Assembly (NCBI GenBank): GCA_025060295.1
Contig: JANXCH010000002.1
Span: 116,468-180,467 of the forward strand
From: Dehalococcoidia bacterium
GTDB taxonomy: Bacteria > Chloroflexota > Dehalococcoidia > Lucifugimonadales > HRBIN23
Direction: 5' to 3'
Length of the DNA stretch: 64,000 bases
Shown here: positions 25,944 to 37,257 of the stretch, piece after piece
How the letters are laid out: every line of letters begins with the position of its first letter
Numbering within the stretch: position 1 is the first letter of the stretch
Notes under the pieces: generated by a model
What the model was told of the DNA's origin: nothing
What the model saw: only the letters and a program-made list of their open reading frames with translations
Databases searched by the model: none
Program-made: the position numbers and the translations under genes

Positions 25944-27905
25944 ATGGATGCGGCGACCGCCACCATTGAGAGCCTGCTCCAGGAGGGACGGGTCTTCCCC
26001 CCGCCGGAGGCCTTCCGCCACCAGGCCCATGTGCGGGATATGCGTGTCTATACGGAGGCCGAACGCGACCCTCTGGCTTTCTGGGAGCGGGCAGCCGGGG
26101 AACTGCACTGGTTCCGCCCGTGGGATAAGGTGCTGGAGTGGAACCTCCCCTATGCCAAGTGGTTTGTCGGGGGGAAACTGAACGCCTCGTATAACTGTGT
26201 TGACCGCCACCTGACCACCCTCCGCAAGAACAAGGCGGCCATTATCTGGGAGGGGGAGCCCGGAGAGGAGCGGGTGCTCACCTATCAAGACCTTCACCGG
26301 GAGGTGTGCCGCTTCGCCAACGCCCTGAAGTCTTTGGGGGTGAAGAAGGGGGACCGTGTTACTATCTACTTGCCTATGGTTCCTGAACTACCCATTGCGA
26401 TGTTGGCCTGTGCGCGCATAGGAGCACCCCACAGCGTGGTGTTCGGGGGGTTCAGCGCTGACGCCCTGCGCGACCGCATCCAAGATGCCCAGGCCAAGGT
26501 GCTCATCACCGCCGACGGGGGGTACCGCAGGGGGGGTGTGGTGCCCCTCAAGCGCAACGCCGATGAGGCTGTTGCCCAGTGCCCCACCATTGAAAAGGTC
26601 ATTGTCCTGCGGCGCATCGGGGGTATCGCCGATATCCTGATGCACCCCGGCCGCGACCTCTGGTGGCATGAAGTCGTCCAGGGGCAGTCGGCCGTCTGCC
26701 CCCCCGAGCCTATGGACGCGGAGGATCTCCTCTTTCTCCTTTACACCAGTGGCACCACTGGCAAGCCGAAGGGCATCATCCACACCACCGGGGGCTACCT
26801 GACCCATGTTACCTTGACCGCCAAGTGGGTCTTTGACTTGAAGGAGGAGGACACCTATTGGTGCACCGCCGACATCGGCTGGATAACGGGGCACAGTTAC
26901 GTGGTCTATGGTCCCCTGAGCAACGGGGCCACCACTGTCATGTATGAGGGTGCCCCCGATTACCCCGACCGCGACCGCTTCTGGGCCATCGTGGAGAAGT
27001 ACCGGGTGAACATCTTCTACACTGCCCCCACAGCCATCCGCTCCTTTATGCGCTGGGGGGAGCAGTATCCCCAGCGGCATGACCTGTCCAGCCTGCGCCT
27101 GTTGGGGACGGTGGGGGAGCCGATCAATCCGGAGGCGTGGGTGTGGTATTGGAAGCACATCGGCGGGGGGCGTTGTCCTATCGTGGATACCTGGTGGCAG
27201 ACGGAGACGGGGGGAATCCTCATTACCCCCCTGCCGGGCGTGGTAACCCTCAAGCCGGGTTCGGCCACTTTGCCTTTCCCCGGCGTGGGGGCCGAGGTGG
27301 TGGACGAGCAGGGAAAGCCCGTCCCCCCAGGACAGGGGGGGTATCTGGTGCTCACCCGCCCCTGGCCGGGCATGCTGCGGGGCATCTACGGCGATCCCGA
27401 CCGGTACGTGCGCACCTATTGGAGCCGGTTCCCCGGCCGCTACTTCACGGGAGACGGGGCGCGCAAGGATGCCGACGGTTATCTGTGGCTCTTGGGACGG
27501 GTGGATGATGTCATCAAGGTGTCAGCCCATCGCCTGTCCACCATGGAGATTGAGAGCGCTTTGGTGGATCACCCCTTTGTGGCCGAGGCCGCCGCTATCG
27601 GCAAGAGCCACGAGGTGAAGGGGGAGGCCATCGTGGTGTTCGTTACCCCCAAGGAGGGGGTGAAGACTTCGCCCCAGTTGGCCGAGGAGCTGAAGGCCCA
27701 CGTGGCCAGGAAAATAGGAGCCATCGCCCGCCCGGACCAGGTCATCTTCACCGCTGCCCTGCCCAAGACCCGCAGCGGCAAAATCATGCGGCGCCTCCTG
27801 CGGGACATCGCCGAGGGGCGGGCGTTGGGGGATGTAACTACCCTGGAAAGCCCCGCCGTTGTGGAGGCCCTCAAGGAGCAGTACGGCGAGGAACGGGAGG
27901 GATAA
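25944..27905 (+). CDS. acs: Acetyl-CoA synthetase (AMP-forming)
   Basis: 653 aa, normal length. Converts acetate, CoA and ATP to acetyl-CoA. N-terminal ACS domain ([31 protein letters not shown] split over 107-137), P-loop [35 protein letters not shown], and C-terminal [13 protein letters not shown] containing the lysine that is acetylated in regulated homologues. ATG 25944 has GGGAGGTG upstream. It lies 28 bases after the UGSC partner, so it may share that transcript. Confidence 0.94.
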   Translation: MDAATATIESLLQEGRVFPPPEAFRHQAHVRDMRVYTEAERDPLAFWERAAGELHWFRPWDKVLEWNLPYAKWFVGGKLNASYNCVDRHLTTLRKNKAAIIWEGEPGEERVLTYQDLHREVCRFANALKSLGVKKGDRVTIYLPMVPELPIAMLACARIGAPHSVVFGGFSADALRDRIQDAQAKVLITADGGYRRGGVVPLKRNADEAVAQCPTIEKVIVLRRIGGIADILMHPGRDLWWHEVVQGQSAVCPPEPMDAEDLLFLLYTSGTTGKPKGIIHTTGGYLTHVTLTAKWVFDLKEEDTYWCTADIGWITGHSYVVYGPLSNGATTVMYEGAPDYPDRDRFWAIVEKYRVNIFYTAPTAIRSFMRWGEQYPQRHDLSSLRLLGTVGEPINPEAWVWYWKHIGGGRCPIVDTWWQTETGGILITPLPGVVTLKPGSATLPFPGVGAEVVDEQGKPVPPGQGGYLVLTRPWPGMLRGIYGDPDRYVRTYWSRFPGRYFTGDGARKDADGYLWLLGRVDDVIKVSAHRLSTMEIESALVDHPFVAEAAAIGKSHEVKGEAIVVFVTPKEGVKTSPQLAEELKAHVARKIGAIARPDQVIFTAALPKTRSGKIMRRLLRDIAEGRALGDVTTLESPAVVEALKEQYGEEREG

Positions 27906-28007
27906 GACCTTGCGCAGTGGGGCCTTGAAAGGCTGCCTGCTCTAGGGAGGGAGGCTCACCAGCCCGAGTGTGCGCCCCTGGTATGCTCCACCAGAAAGGA
28001 GGTTGGC

Positions 28008-29132
28008 ATGCCTACTATTGGACGCGCGGCGGTCTTTGAGAAGGCGGGCAAGCCCTTCACCATCGTTCAACTGCCTGTCCCGGAGGTGGAACCGGGGGGT
28101 ATCCTCATCAAGGTCACGGCGGCGGGAATCTGCGGGTCTGACCTGCACTACTGGCGCGGGGATAACCCCGTGCCCATCACCGTGGGCGAGCCTGGCCCCG
28201 TGATTCCCGGGCATGAGTTTATGGGGGTGGTGCACACTTTGGGGAAGAACATCAAGACCGACTCCCTGGGCCGTCCCCTGAAGGAGGGGGATCGGGTCGT
28301 GTTCCCCTACTTCTTCCCGTGCCAGCGATGCTATTGGTGCGCTCGGGGGGAGCTGCACGCCTGTCCCAACCGCGTGATCCGCCCCTCTATCAAGACCTAC
28401 CCCTACTGCAACGGAGGGTTCGCCGAGTACTTCTATTTGAGGCCGGGGCACTGGGTGTTCAAGGCTCCCGAGGGGCTGTCCGAGGAGGCGCTGACGCCTG
28501 TCAACTGCGCCCTCTCCCAGGTGCTGTTCGGCCTGCACCAGGCCCGCCCCCGCTTTGGTGATACGGTGGTGGTGCAAGGGGCAGGGGGATTGGGCCTGTA
28601 CGCTATGGCCGTGGCCCGGGATATGGGCGCAGAGAAGGTCATTGCGATAGATGGTCAGGCGCCCCGCCTGCAGATGGCCGAGCGGTGCGGAGCCACCCAC
28701 ACCATCAACATCACGGAGGTGACCCGTCCCGAGGACCGCATTGCTCGAGTGCGGGAACTGACCGATGGGCGCGGGGCCGATGTGGTGGTGGAGGTGGTGG
28801 GTTTCCCCCAGGTGGTGCCCGAGGGCATCGCCATGCTCCGCCGGGGCGGAACCTATGTGGAGATCGGCCACATCAGCCCCAACAGCAACGCCACCTTGGA
28901 CATGAGTTACCTGGTCAGTCGCCAAATCCGCATCTTGGGCATTATGCACTACGACCCCTGGGTGATTCCTGCGGCTCTGGACTTTTTGGTGCGCACCCGC
29001 GACCGCTATCCCCTTACGCAGGTGGTCTCCCACAAGTTCCCCCTCGAGCGCATCAACGAGGCCTTCCAAGAGGCGGAGTGGAAGGGACGGGAGGGAGGCT
29101 CTCCGGTGGTGCGGGCCATCGTTACACCCTAG
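28008..29132 (+). CDS. Zinc-dependent medium-chain alcohol dehydrogenase
   Basis: 374 aa MDR enzyme. Catalytic zinc ligands in AAGICGSDLHYW and PGHEF; structural zinc cysteines in CQRCYWCARGELHAC; Rossmann motif GAGGLGLYAM. Probably oxidises a polyol or short alcohol (threonine/sorbitol dehydrogenase-like group), but the substrate is open. The start has AAGGAGG 7 bases upstream. Confidence 0.9.
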   Translation: MPTIGRAAVFEKAGKPFTIVQLPVPEVEPGGILIKVTAAGICGSDLHYWRGDNPVPITVGEPGPVIPGHEFMGVVHTLGKNIKTDSLGRPLKEGDRVVFPYFFPCQRCYWCARGELHACPNRVIRPSIKTYPYCNGGFAEYFYLRPGHWVFKAPEGLSEEALTPVNCALSQVLFGLHQARPRFGDTVVVQGAGGLGLYAMAVARDMGAEKVIAIDGQAPRLQMAERCGATHTINITEVTRPEDRIARVRELTDGRGADVVVEVVGFPQVVPEGIAMLRRGGTYVEIGHISPNSNATLDMSYLVSRQIRILGIMHYDPWVIPAALDFLVRTRDRYPLTQVVSHKFPLERINEAFQEAEWKGREGGSPVVRAIVTP

Positions 29133-29139
29133 GTGCGCC

Positions 29140-29441
29140 ATGCGCAAGGTGGTCTTGTTCTCTTTGATGCGTGAGGAGGTGCATGGGGTTGATGGTGTCC
29201 TTCGCCCCGCCGGGGTCTGGGGGGTGGTGCACCCGCCCGCCACGCCTCCAGAGGAGAAAGCCCGCGTGCGGGCAGATGCCGACTTCCTCGGCTGCGCTTG
29301 CCCAATGTGGTGCTGTCGCCCCATTCGGCGGGGACGGCCTACAGGGGGTGGGCGCGCCGTGTCCGTTTCGCCTTCGCTAACATCCCAAGGGTGTGGGAGG
29401 GCAAAGCCCCCGAGACGCTGGTACAACCGGAAGAGGAGTAG
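29140..29441 (+). pseudogene. D-isomer-specific 2-hydroxyacid dehydrogenase, internally deleted remnant
   Basis: The first frame (ATG 29140) gives an N-terminus of this family: MRKVVLFSLMREEVHG, then GVVHPPATPPEEKARVRADADFL. Near 29283-29292 it loses sense, and a second frame resumes with the family C-terminus LRLPNVVLSPHSAGTAYRGW (29292 on), ending EGKAPETLVQPEEE with TAG 29439-29441. About 50 N-terminal and 50 C-terminal residues remain of roughly 320; the NAD-binding and catalytic core is missing and the two ends are out of frame. The next gene uses GAGGAG at the end of this remnant as its ribosome site. Confidence 0.8.
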
Positions 29442-30473
29442 ATGACAGGTGGCTGGGTGTTTGGGCTTAGGGCCCTCTGTTCTGTTCGGAAGGGCAGGCT
29501 GGGCACGCTCCTTTTAGGGGCATGGCTTCTCGGCGCTCTGCTTTTGGGGGGTGTGGGATGTGGTCCGCCGTTGGAGCAGGTGGTGGCAACAGCGGTGGCC
29601 CGCGTGCCCACCCCCACGCCCCTACCGGGAGAGGCTATCGTGGCCACTGTGGTGGCGGGTGTGCCCACACCCACACCACAGCCTACACCTACCCCCATAC
29701 CCTTGGCCGACATTGTTGCCACGGTGGTGGCGCGTCTGCCCACTCCTACACCCCAGCCGACGCCGACGCCCATTCCCCTAGAGAGCCTTATCGCCACGGT
29801 GGTGGCCCGTCTTCCCACGCCCACCCCCACGCCCCTTCCCCCAGCGGGAGCGGGGCTCCCTTCTGCCTCGGCTCCCACCGTGGGGCAAATCCTTCAGGGT
29901 GTGGCCCCCTCGGTGGCGTATATTGAGACCTTCACAGGGCAGGGGAGTGGGTGGGCTATCGGCCCTGATTTGATTGTAACCAATGCCCATGTCGTGGGGC
30001 AGGCGAGGCGGGTAACAGTGCGGTGGCCCAGCGCTCCCCCTGTGGAGGGGAGTGTCATCGCCACAGACCCCACGCGCGACCTGGCCCTTATTCGCGTGTC
30101 GGCCACGGCTCCGCCACTCACTCCCCTGCGCACCCGCTCCTTACTGGACGAGGATATCGGGGCGCCCGTGTTGGTGGTGGGCTACTCTTTGCGTTCCCCC
30201 CAGGGGGATGGGACCATGGGCCTCCCCGTGGTGAAGGCGGGCATCCTGTCGGGCACTCTGCGAAGGGGGGGTGTCTCCCTGCTTCGGGTAGACGCCCCTA
30301 TGGACCCCGGGGACAGCGGCGGCCCGGTGCTAGACCGTAACGGGGTCGTCATCGGTGTCAACCAGGTGCAAGTAACCGAGACACGGGGTGGGCAAAGGGT
30401 GGTGGGGGTGTTCTATGCCATCGCTATGGGGGAGGTGGAGGGCTTCTTGCGGGATTGGGGCATTCGGCCCTAG
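29442..30473 (+). CDS. Trypsin-like serine protease lipoprotein with Pro-Thr repeats
   Basis: 343 aa. Hydrophobic signal with lipobox ending at C40 (LLLGGVGC). Residues 46-130 hold four imperfect units of the form VATVVARLPTPTPQPTP, then an HtrA-like protease domain (145-343) with catalytic H183 (VTNAHVV), D213 (TRDLALI) and S292 (GDSGGPV). No PDZ domain, so it is not a full DegP. Predicted to be tethered outside the membrane on an extended PT stalk. ATG 29442 directly follows the TAG of the preceding remnant. Confidence 0.9.
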   Translation: MTGGWVFGLRALCSVRKGRLGTLLLGAWLLGALLLGGVGCGPPLEQVVATAVARVPTPTPLPGEAIVATVVAGVPTPTPQPTPTPIPLADIVATVVARLPTPTPQPTPTPIPLESLIATVVARLPTPTPTPLPPAGAGLPSASAPTVGQILQGVAPSVAYIETFTGQGSGWAIGPDLIVTNAHVVGQARRVTVRWPSAPPVEGSVIATDPTRDLALIRVSATAPPLTPLRTRSLLDEDIGAPVLVVGYSLRSPQGDGTMGLPVVKAGILSGTLRRGGVSLLRVDAPMDPGDSGGPVLDRNGVVIGVNQVQVTETRGGQRVVGVFYAIAMGEVEGFLRDWGIRP

Positions 30474-30479
30474 CACACC

Positions 30480-30896
30480 TCATACATCCAGAATCACCTG
30501 GATGCGCCACCCGCCCTCGTGGGGGGCAATGGTGAGGGCGTGGTAGGTGGCCGACTTGATAAGGCATTGAATGCGGTGGCGGGTGCGGTCCACCGGCTCC
30601 CCCCACAGGCGGGCACGCAGGTGTGTATCACTCATCTCCACCACCTCCACCCGCTTCACCAGGAACCCCCGCGACTCAAACAGGAAGTTCAACTCGTTCA
30701 GGAAGTCCACCAACAGGGCATCCCTGTCGGGGGCGGAGACTTCCACCTCCCGCACCTCCCGTTCCTGGACGGTGGAGGGGTCGGCGATGATGGCGAACAT
30801 ACCCATGCCGGCGAAGGCGAAGGCCTCCTTGAGATCTGCCCCCTCGGCGACGACGCCCACATCGGCGGTATGTTCCAGGAAGGTGAAGCGCCCCAT
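30480..30896 (-). CDS. Archease
   Basis: 138 aa. Archease activates the RNA ligase RtcB by promoting guanylylation. The HTADVG motif at residues 9-14, the LVDFLNELNFLFE helix, and the C-terminal KSATYHAL...VILDV are typical, with the conserved acidic metal site residues (D12 and the C-terminal D137). Start ATG 30896 because MGRFTFLEHTADVG matches the family. rtcB is not in the window. Confidence 0.93.
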   Translation of the reverse strand: MGRFTFLEHTADVGVVAEGADLKEAFAFAGMGMFAIIADPSTVQEREVREVEVSAPDRDALLVDFLNELNFLFESRGFLVKRVEVVEMSDTHLRARLWGEPVDRTRHRIQCLIKSATYHALTIAPHEGGWRIQVILDV

Positions 30897-30910
30897 GGGT
30901 GACCTCGGCG

Positions 30911-32329
30911 CTAGCCCACGCCCGCCAGGGCCTGGCCGGCGTCCAAGAGGGCTTGCACCCGTTCGGGGGAGTCGGCCTCGGCGTAGATGCGCAGGAGGGG
31001 CTCGGTGCCGGAGAAGCGCACCGCCAGCCACCACTGCCCCTCCAGCACCCAGCGCCAGCCGTCGGTGGTGTCCATCGTCCGCACGGGTAGACCTGCCAGA
31101 GTGGGTGGGCGTGCACTGTGCAGACGCTGACGAATGGCCTCCCGTTGATCGGGAGGGAAGGGAAAATCCCGACGGGCGTAAAAGTGAGGGCCAACGACCT
31201 GGTGCAACAGGCGCAGGAGGTCGGAAAGGGTCTTGCCCGTGCGGGCCATGAACTCCAAGAGCAGCAGGCCCGAGAGGATACCATCCCGCTCGGGAATGTG
31301 TCCCTGGAAGGCGTAGCCCCCGCTCTCCTCGCCCCCGATGAGGGCGTTGTGCTCCATCATCAGGGGGGCCACATACTTGAAGCCCACAGGCGTCTCGTAG
31401 ACGGGCACACCGTACCGCTCCCCTAGCCGCAAAAGCATGCGGGAGGAGGTGAGGGTCTTCACCAGGGGGCCACGCTGACCACGCACCTCTAGCAAGAAAA
31501 AGGCCAGCAGAGCAAAAGCGTCCAGGGTGGTTAGAAAGCCCCCCTGCTCGTCCACCACGCCTAGGCGGTCGGCATCGCCGTCAAAGGCCAGTCCCACTTG
31601 GGCCGCGTGGGAGCGCACCGCCTCCACCAGGGGGGCCAGGTTGTGGGGGATGGGCTCGGGGTTATGCATGCCGGGGAAGAGGGGGTTGCGCTCGGCGCGG
31701 ATTTCTACCACCCGCGTGGCTCCCCCCGCCAACAGACGGGGCACGTAGCCTGCCCCCGCCCCGTGCATAGCGTCAACCACCACGGTGAAGCCCGCGGCCC
31801 GCAGGAGGGGCAGATCCACCAAGCGTGCCAGTTGCTGGTCATAGGAGGGGTTGGGGTGAAGGGGGCGCACCATCCCTTGCGCCACCGCCTGCGGCTTGGG
31901 CAGGCGGAGCACCTCCTCGGCCCCCAAGCGGTTGATGCGGTCCTCCAGTTGGGCCACTTGCTCGGGAGGGGCGCTGGAGCCGTGGGGGGTCTTCACTTTA
32001 AAACCGTTCCAGCGGGCGGGGTTGTGGCTGGCCGTGATGATCACCCCCCCCGCGCAGCGGTGGGCCACGATGTTCCAGGCTACCACAGGGGTGGGAGCGG
32101 GGCGGTCGCACAACAGCACGGGGAGGCCATTGCCTGCCAGCACCTCGGCGCAGGCGTCGGCGAAGTCCTCGGAGGCGAAACGGCAATCATAGCCGACGAC
32201 CCAACACCCGGGTGGGGCGTTCTGGCGTGCCCACACAGCCAGCCCCTGGGCGGCACGGCGCAGGTTGGCGAAGGTGAAGTCCTCGGCGATGATGCCCCGC
32301 CAGCCGTCGGTGCCGAAACGAATGACCAC
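30911..32329 (-). CDS. Phosphoglucomutase/phosphomannomutase
   Basis: 472 aa alpha-D-phosphohexomutase. Catalytic phosphoserine S101 in TASHNPARWNG, metal loop DGDADR near 250, sugar-binding GGEESGG and phosphate-binding RFSGTEPLLRIY near the C-terminus. GTG start 32329. Twelve bases downstream of a sugar-nucleotidyltransferase gene, so the pair probably makes an NDP-sugar for cell-surface glycans. Glucose or mannose specificity is not clear from motifs. Confidence 0.93.
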   Translation of the reverse strand: MVIRFGTDGWRGIIAEDFTFANLRRAAQGLAVWARQNAPPGCWVVGYDCRFASEDFADACAEVLAGNGLPVLLCDRPAPTPVVAWNIVAHRCAGGVIITASHNPARWNGFKVKTPHGSSAPPEQVAQLEDRINRLGAEEVLRLPKPQAVAQGMVRPLHPNPSYDQQLARLVDLPLLRAAGFTVVVDAMHGAGAGYVPRLLAGGATRVVEIRAERNPLFPGMHNPEPIPHNLAPLVEAVRSHAAQVGLAFDGDADRLGVVDEQGGFLTTLDAFALLAFFLLEVRGQRGPLVKTLTSSRMLLRLGERYGVPVYETPVGFKYVAPLMMEHNALIGGEESGGYAFQGHIPERDGILSGLLLLEFMARTGKTLSDLLRLLHQVVGPHFYARRDFPFPPDQREAIRQRLHSARPPTLAGLPVRTMDTTDGWRWVLEGQWWLAVRFSGTEPLLRIYAEADSPERVQALLDAGQALAGVG

Positions 32330-32341
32330 TGGCTGCTCCTG

Positions 32342-33475
32342 CTAATAGCTGTCCAGCATGCCTATGGAGCGTGGAGGCAGATGGGTGCCTGGGGCTAGGG
32401 TGATGCCCCGCTCCAAACGGTTGCCTTCCCCCACCACGACGCCATCGGCCAGCACGCACCCTCTGCCCACGCTGGCCCTGGCCTGGAGGCAGACGCCTGC
32501 CCCTAGGATACACCCCTCGGCCCGCGCATGGGGATGCAGAACCACCTGCTCCCAAAGGAGAGCCTCCACGATGTGGCTCCCCTCGTGGAGGTGGCAGCGG
32601 GGCCCCAGCACAGCCGGCCCCACCACCTTGGCGCCGGGGCCGATGGTGCACCCCTCTCCCAGCACAAGGGGGCCTTTGAGAATGGCTGTCTCATCCACCG
32701 AGGCAGAGGGGGCGAGCCACACCCCCGGCTGGCGCTCGGTTACGCCATCCAGGGCAAAGGGGGAGGAGACTAACCCTAACAGAAGGTCGCGATGGAGGCG
32801 CATATAGGTGCGGGGGTTGCCCATGTCCAGCCAGTAGGCGCGGGAGCGGAAGGCGAACACGGGCTGGCCGGCCTCCAACAAGGCGGGGAACAGGCCGTGC
32901 TCCACCATATACTTCTGGCCAGGGGGCACCCAGCGGAGCACCTCCGGCTCCAGGATGTAGGTGCCAGCGTTGACCCACAGGGTGGTAACCTCGTCCCGTG
33001 AGGGCTTCTCCTTGAAGCGCAGGACGCGTCCATCGGGGGCCGTCTCCACCATGCCGAAGGGGGTGGGGTCATCCACCGCCGTGAGGACGATGGTGGCCAG
33101 TGCGCCCTTCTGACGGTGAAGGGCCAGGACCTGGCGTAAGTCCAGGTCGGTGAACACATCCCCGTTGCATACCACGAAGGTGCTGGTGAGGCGGTCAGCG
33201 ACGAACTTCAGGGGGCCGGCTGTTCCCAAAGGGAACGGCTCCACCACATAGTGGAGGCGCACTCCCCAGCGGGATCCATCCCCGAAGTAGGAGCGGATGG
33301 CATCGGGGAGGTAGTGGAGGGCCAGAATCACCTCCGTGACACCGTTCTGCCGCAGGTGGGCGAGCATGTGCTCTAAAAAGGGGCGATTAAGGACGGGGAG
33401 CATGGACTTGGGGCGGGTGTAGGTCAGGGGGCGTAGACGCGTCCCTTCGCCACCCACCAGGATGACCGCCTGCAT
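32342..33475 (-). CDS. Sugar-phosphate nucleotidyltransferase with left-handed beta-helix domain
   Basis: 377 aa. N-terminal nucleotidyltransferase signature GGEGTRLRPLTYTRPKSMLP, then CNGDVFTDLD and GMVETAPDG; C-terminal hexapeptide-repeat beta-helix (about 265-370) with LGEGCTIGPGAKV. Resembles mannose-1-phosphate guanylyltransferase and glucose-1-phosphate thymidylyl/adenylyltransferases. Operon with the phosphohexomutase. Nucleotide and sugar not decided. Confidence 0.9.
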   Translation of the reverse strand: MQAVILVGGEGTRLRPLTYTRPKSMLPVLNRPFLEHMLAHLRQNGVTEVILALHYLPDAIRSYFGDGSRWGVRLHYVVEPFPLGTAGPLKFVADRLTSTFVVCNGDVFTDLDLRQVLALHRQKGALATIVLTAVDDPTPFGMVETAPDGRVLRFKEKPSRDEVTTLWVNAGTYILEPEVLRWVPPGQKYMVEHGLFPALLEAGQPVFAFRSRAYWLDMGNPRTYMRLHRDLLLGLVSSPFALDGVTERQPGVWLAPSASVDETAILKGPLVLGEGCTIGPGAKVVGPAVLGPRCHLHEGSHIVEALLWEQVVLHPHARAEGCILGAGVCLQARASVGRGCVLADGVVVGEGNRLERGITLAPGTHLPPRSIGMLDSY

Positions 33476-33501
33476 AGGCCAGCGCTCCGCAAGAAAGGAT
33501 G

Positions 33502-34749
33502 CTAGCGGCGCACGCGATGGGCACTGACCAGGTCGCGTAAGGCGTCCACTTTATCGGTCTGCTCCCAGGGAAGGGAGAGGTCATCCCGTCCGAAGTGGCC
33601 GTAGGCGGCCAGGGGGGTATAGATCGGCCGGCGCAGGTCGAGGTGCTGGATGATGGCTAGGGGGCGCAGGTCAAAGAGGTGGCGCACCGCCCGCTCCAGC
33701 ACCTCATCGGGCACCGTGCTGGTGCCGAAGGTCTCCACGGAGATGGAGATTGGGTCGGCCCGCCCGATGGCATAGGAGACCTGCACCTCGCACCGTTCTG
33801 CCAGGCCTGCGGCAACGATGTTGCGCGCCACATAGCGGGCACCATAGGCGCCCGAGCGGTCTACTTTGGTGGGGTCTTTGCCGGAGAAGGAGCCTCCCCC
33901 GTGGCGGGCGGAGCCTCCGTAGGTATCCACCAGGATTTTGCGCCCGGTGAGGCCGCTGTCGGCGGCCGGCCCGCCGATGATGAAACTGCCCGAAGTGTTC
34001 ACCAGGAAGCGGGTGTCTGTATCCAGCAGGCTCTCTATGCCCATGTCTTTGGCCAGGGCGCGGATGACCACCTCCTGCACATCCTGGCGGACGCGCTCCT
34101 CAGGGATGTCGGGCTCGTGCTGGGCGGCGATGATAACGGTGTGGATGCGTTTCACCTTGCCGTAGGCGTATTCCACAGTAACCTGGGACTTGCCGTCGGG
34201 ACGCAGATACGGCAAGATGCCCTTTTTGCGCACCTCGGCTAGGCGGCGGCAGAGGCGATGGGCCATGTAGATGGGGAGGGGCATGTGGGCGGTGTCCACC
34301 ATTTCGGGCTTGCCGGCGTTGAGCACATACTCCTGGCAGGCGAAGCCTACCATCATCCCCTGGTCGCCAGCTCCCACCTTGCTGGGGTCGGTCTCCTCGT
34401 GCTGGCCCACAGCGGCGGCGATTTCGGGGGCCTGCTTCTGCAACGCCACCAACACGGCGCAGTCGTCGCACCCGATGCCTAACTCCGCACGGGTGTACCC
34501 AACTCGTCGCAGAGTCTGGCGGACAGTGGTGGGCACATCCACCACGCCCTTGGAGGTGATCTCCCCCATCACCAGCACAAAACCTCGGGTGGTGATGGCT
34601 TCACAGGCCACACGGGCATAGGGGTCTTGGGCCAAATAGGCGTCCAGGACGGCGTCGGAGATTTGGTCGCACAGTTTGTCGGGATGCCCCTCCGTTACCG
34701 ACTCGGAGGTGAACAGGTAGGAAGAGGAGGTGAAGAAACTCATCGGCAT
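33502..34749 (-). CDS. metK: S-adenosylmethionine synthetase
   Basis: 415 aa. Makes AdoMet from methionine and [35 protein letters not shown] (signature 1) and [20 protein letters not shown] (signature 2 with the P-loop lysine) are present. GGAGGG lies 6 bases before ATG 34749. Forty bases downstream of ahcY, which recycles the product side of the same cycle. Confidence 0.97.
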   Translation of the reverse strand: MPMSFFTSSSYLFTSESVTEGHPDKLCDQISDAVLDAYLAQDPYARVACEAITTRGFVLVMGEITSKGVVDVPTTVRQTLRRVGYTRAELGIGCDDCAVLVALQKQAPEIAAAVGQHEETDPSKVGAGDQGMMVGFACQEYVLNAGKPEMVDTAHMPLPIYMAHRLCRRLAEVRKKGILPYLRPDGKSQVTVEYAYGKVKRIHTVIIAAQHEPDIPEERVRQDVQEVVIRALAKDMGIESLLDTDTRFLVNTSGSFIIGGPAADSGLTGRKILVDTYGGSARHGGGSFSGKDPTKVDRSGAYGARYVARNIVAAGLAERCEVQVSYAIGRADPISISVETFGTSTVPDEVLERAVRHLFDLRPLAIIQHLDLRRPIYTPLAAYGHFGRDDLSLPWEQTDKVDALRDLVSAHRVRR

Positions 34750-34789
34750 GCCCTGCCCTCCATGCGAGATGTGTGTGGCGATATGGCCA

Positions 34790-36073
<1,284 letters not shown>

Positions 36074-36093
36074 TTAGGACAAGGCTCACGGTT

Positions 36094-36108
36094 TACCCTT
36101 TTAGGGTA
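36094..36108. repeat. Perfect inverted repeat upstream of ahcY
   Basis: TACCCT (36094-36099), spacer TTT, AGGGTA (36103-36108), ending 30 bases before the ahcY start. Could be an operator; no known regulator is implied. Confidence 0.35.
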
Positions 36109-36302
36109 GCATACGACAAAGCGGGATACGGGGGACGCCGTATTTTTGCCTGGATGGTGGGGGGTGCTGGCGGACGATGCCCCCGTCCTGCACCTATGCG
36201 GCCTGGACTGAGTGCCTAATGATACTCCCGGAGGTTGCCCAAACAACAGAGATCACACGGTCTTGATTTATGATATCATGGGTGTGCTGGCGAGCCATCT
36301 GT

Positions 36303-36656
36303 GGGGACGCGTGGGCTCGACAGGGGATGGCCTTGCGGGACAGCAGGCCGAGGTGCCGTCCACCTCGCTAAACAGGCGGCGCAAAAGTAACTGGCGAGCG
36401 GCAACTCGCTCTGGCGGCCTAACACAGGCCCCTGTCTGCCCCGCCCGGCCCCGAGGGGCGGGAGCGGGCACCACTCACTCGGGGTGCGGCCTTCCCCGAC
36501 GCCGATAGGGGGATGCCTAAGACGCTCTCGGCTGGCCCCAGGGGAGCCTGTCGGCGGGCGCCCCACGGGCGAGACCCAAAACACCGACTAAGCCTGTAGG
36601 CGGTCCTAGCGGGGAGTCCTCTGGACGGGGAGTTCGACTCTCCCCCGTCTCCACCA
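36303..36656 (+). ncRNA. ssrA: Transfer-messenger RNA
   Basis: 354 bases. tRNA-like ends: GGGGACG (36303-36309) pairs with CGTCTCC (36646-36652), then A and encoded CCA; T-arm GGGGAGTTCGACTCTCCCC. The D-loop region GGGCTCGACAGGG is typical. The tag frame starts at GCA 36381 and reads AKVTGERQLALAA before TAA 36420-36422, a normal ALAA degradation tag. A TATGAT at 36269-36274 may be the -10, giving a short leader removed by RNase P. Confidence 0.96.
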
Positions 36657-36663
36657 TATCTTT

Positions 36664-37254
36664 TTATGCGGTGAGGGTGCCTTTGGTGCTGGGGACCTCG
36701 CCCCCCAGACGGGGGTCTGGGGCAACCGCCTGGCGCAAAGCCCGGGCCAGGGCTTTGAACAGCGCCTCGGCCTTATGGTGATTGTTTCTCCCCTCCAGCA
36801 CGCGGGCGTGGAGCGTCATACGCGCCTCGTAGGCGAAGGATTCCAGCATATGGCGGAGGAGGTCGGCCTCCAGTCCCTCCACCTCCCCCTCAATCCCCAA
36901 CTCCACAGACGCGTAGCCCCGTCCCGACAGGTCTAGGGCGACTTGGGCTAGGGCCTCATCCAAGGGCACCAGGGCGTGGCCGAAACGGGTGATGCCTTTC
37001 CGTTCCCCGAGGGCCTGGTGCAACGCCCTCCCCAAGCTGATACCGATGTCCTCCACCAGGTGGTGCCAACCCGATGGGTCGCGCCGCCCACGGACGGTCA
37101 GGTCTATGAGGCTGTGGCGGGCCAGTTGGGCCAACATGTGGTCCAGGAAGCCGAGGCCCGTGTCCACCTCCCAGTGCCCCTGGCCATCCAAGTTCAGGAG
37201 CACCTCCACCCGTGTCTCTCCTGTCTCGCGCAGCACCCGTGCGGAGCGGGACAT
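36664..37254 (-). CDS. hisB: Imidazoleglycerol-phosphate dehydratase
   Basis: 196 aa monofunctional HisB, sixth step of histidine synthesis. Manganese-binding motifs FLDHMLAQLARHS, HHLVEDIGI and HHKAEALFKALARAL are complete. Ends 7 bases from the convergent tmRNA and is 3 bases downstream of hisC. Last gene of the his cluster here. Confidence 0.96.
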   Translation of the reverse strand: MSRSARVLRETGETRVEVLLNLDGQGHWEVDTGLGFLDHMLAQLARHSLIDLTVRGRRDPSGWHHLVEDIGISLGRALHQALGERKGITRFGHALVPLDEALAQVALDLSGRGYASVELGIEGEVEGLEADLLRHMLESFAYEARMTLHARVLEGRNNHHKAEALFKALARALRQAVAPDPRLGGEVPSTKGTLTA

Positions 37255-37257
37255 GGC

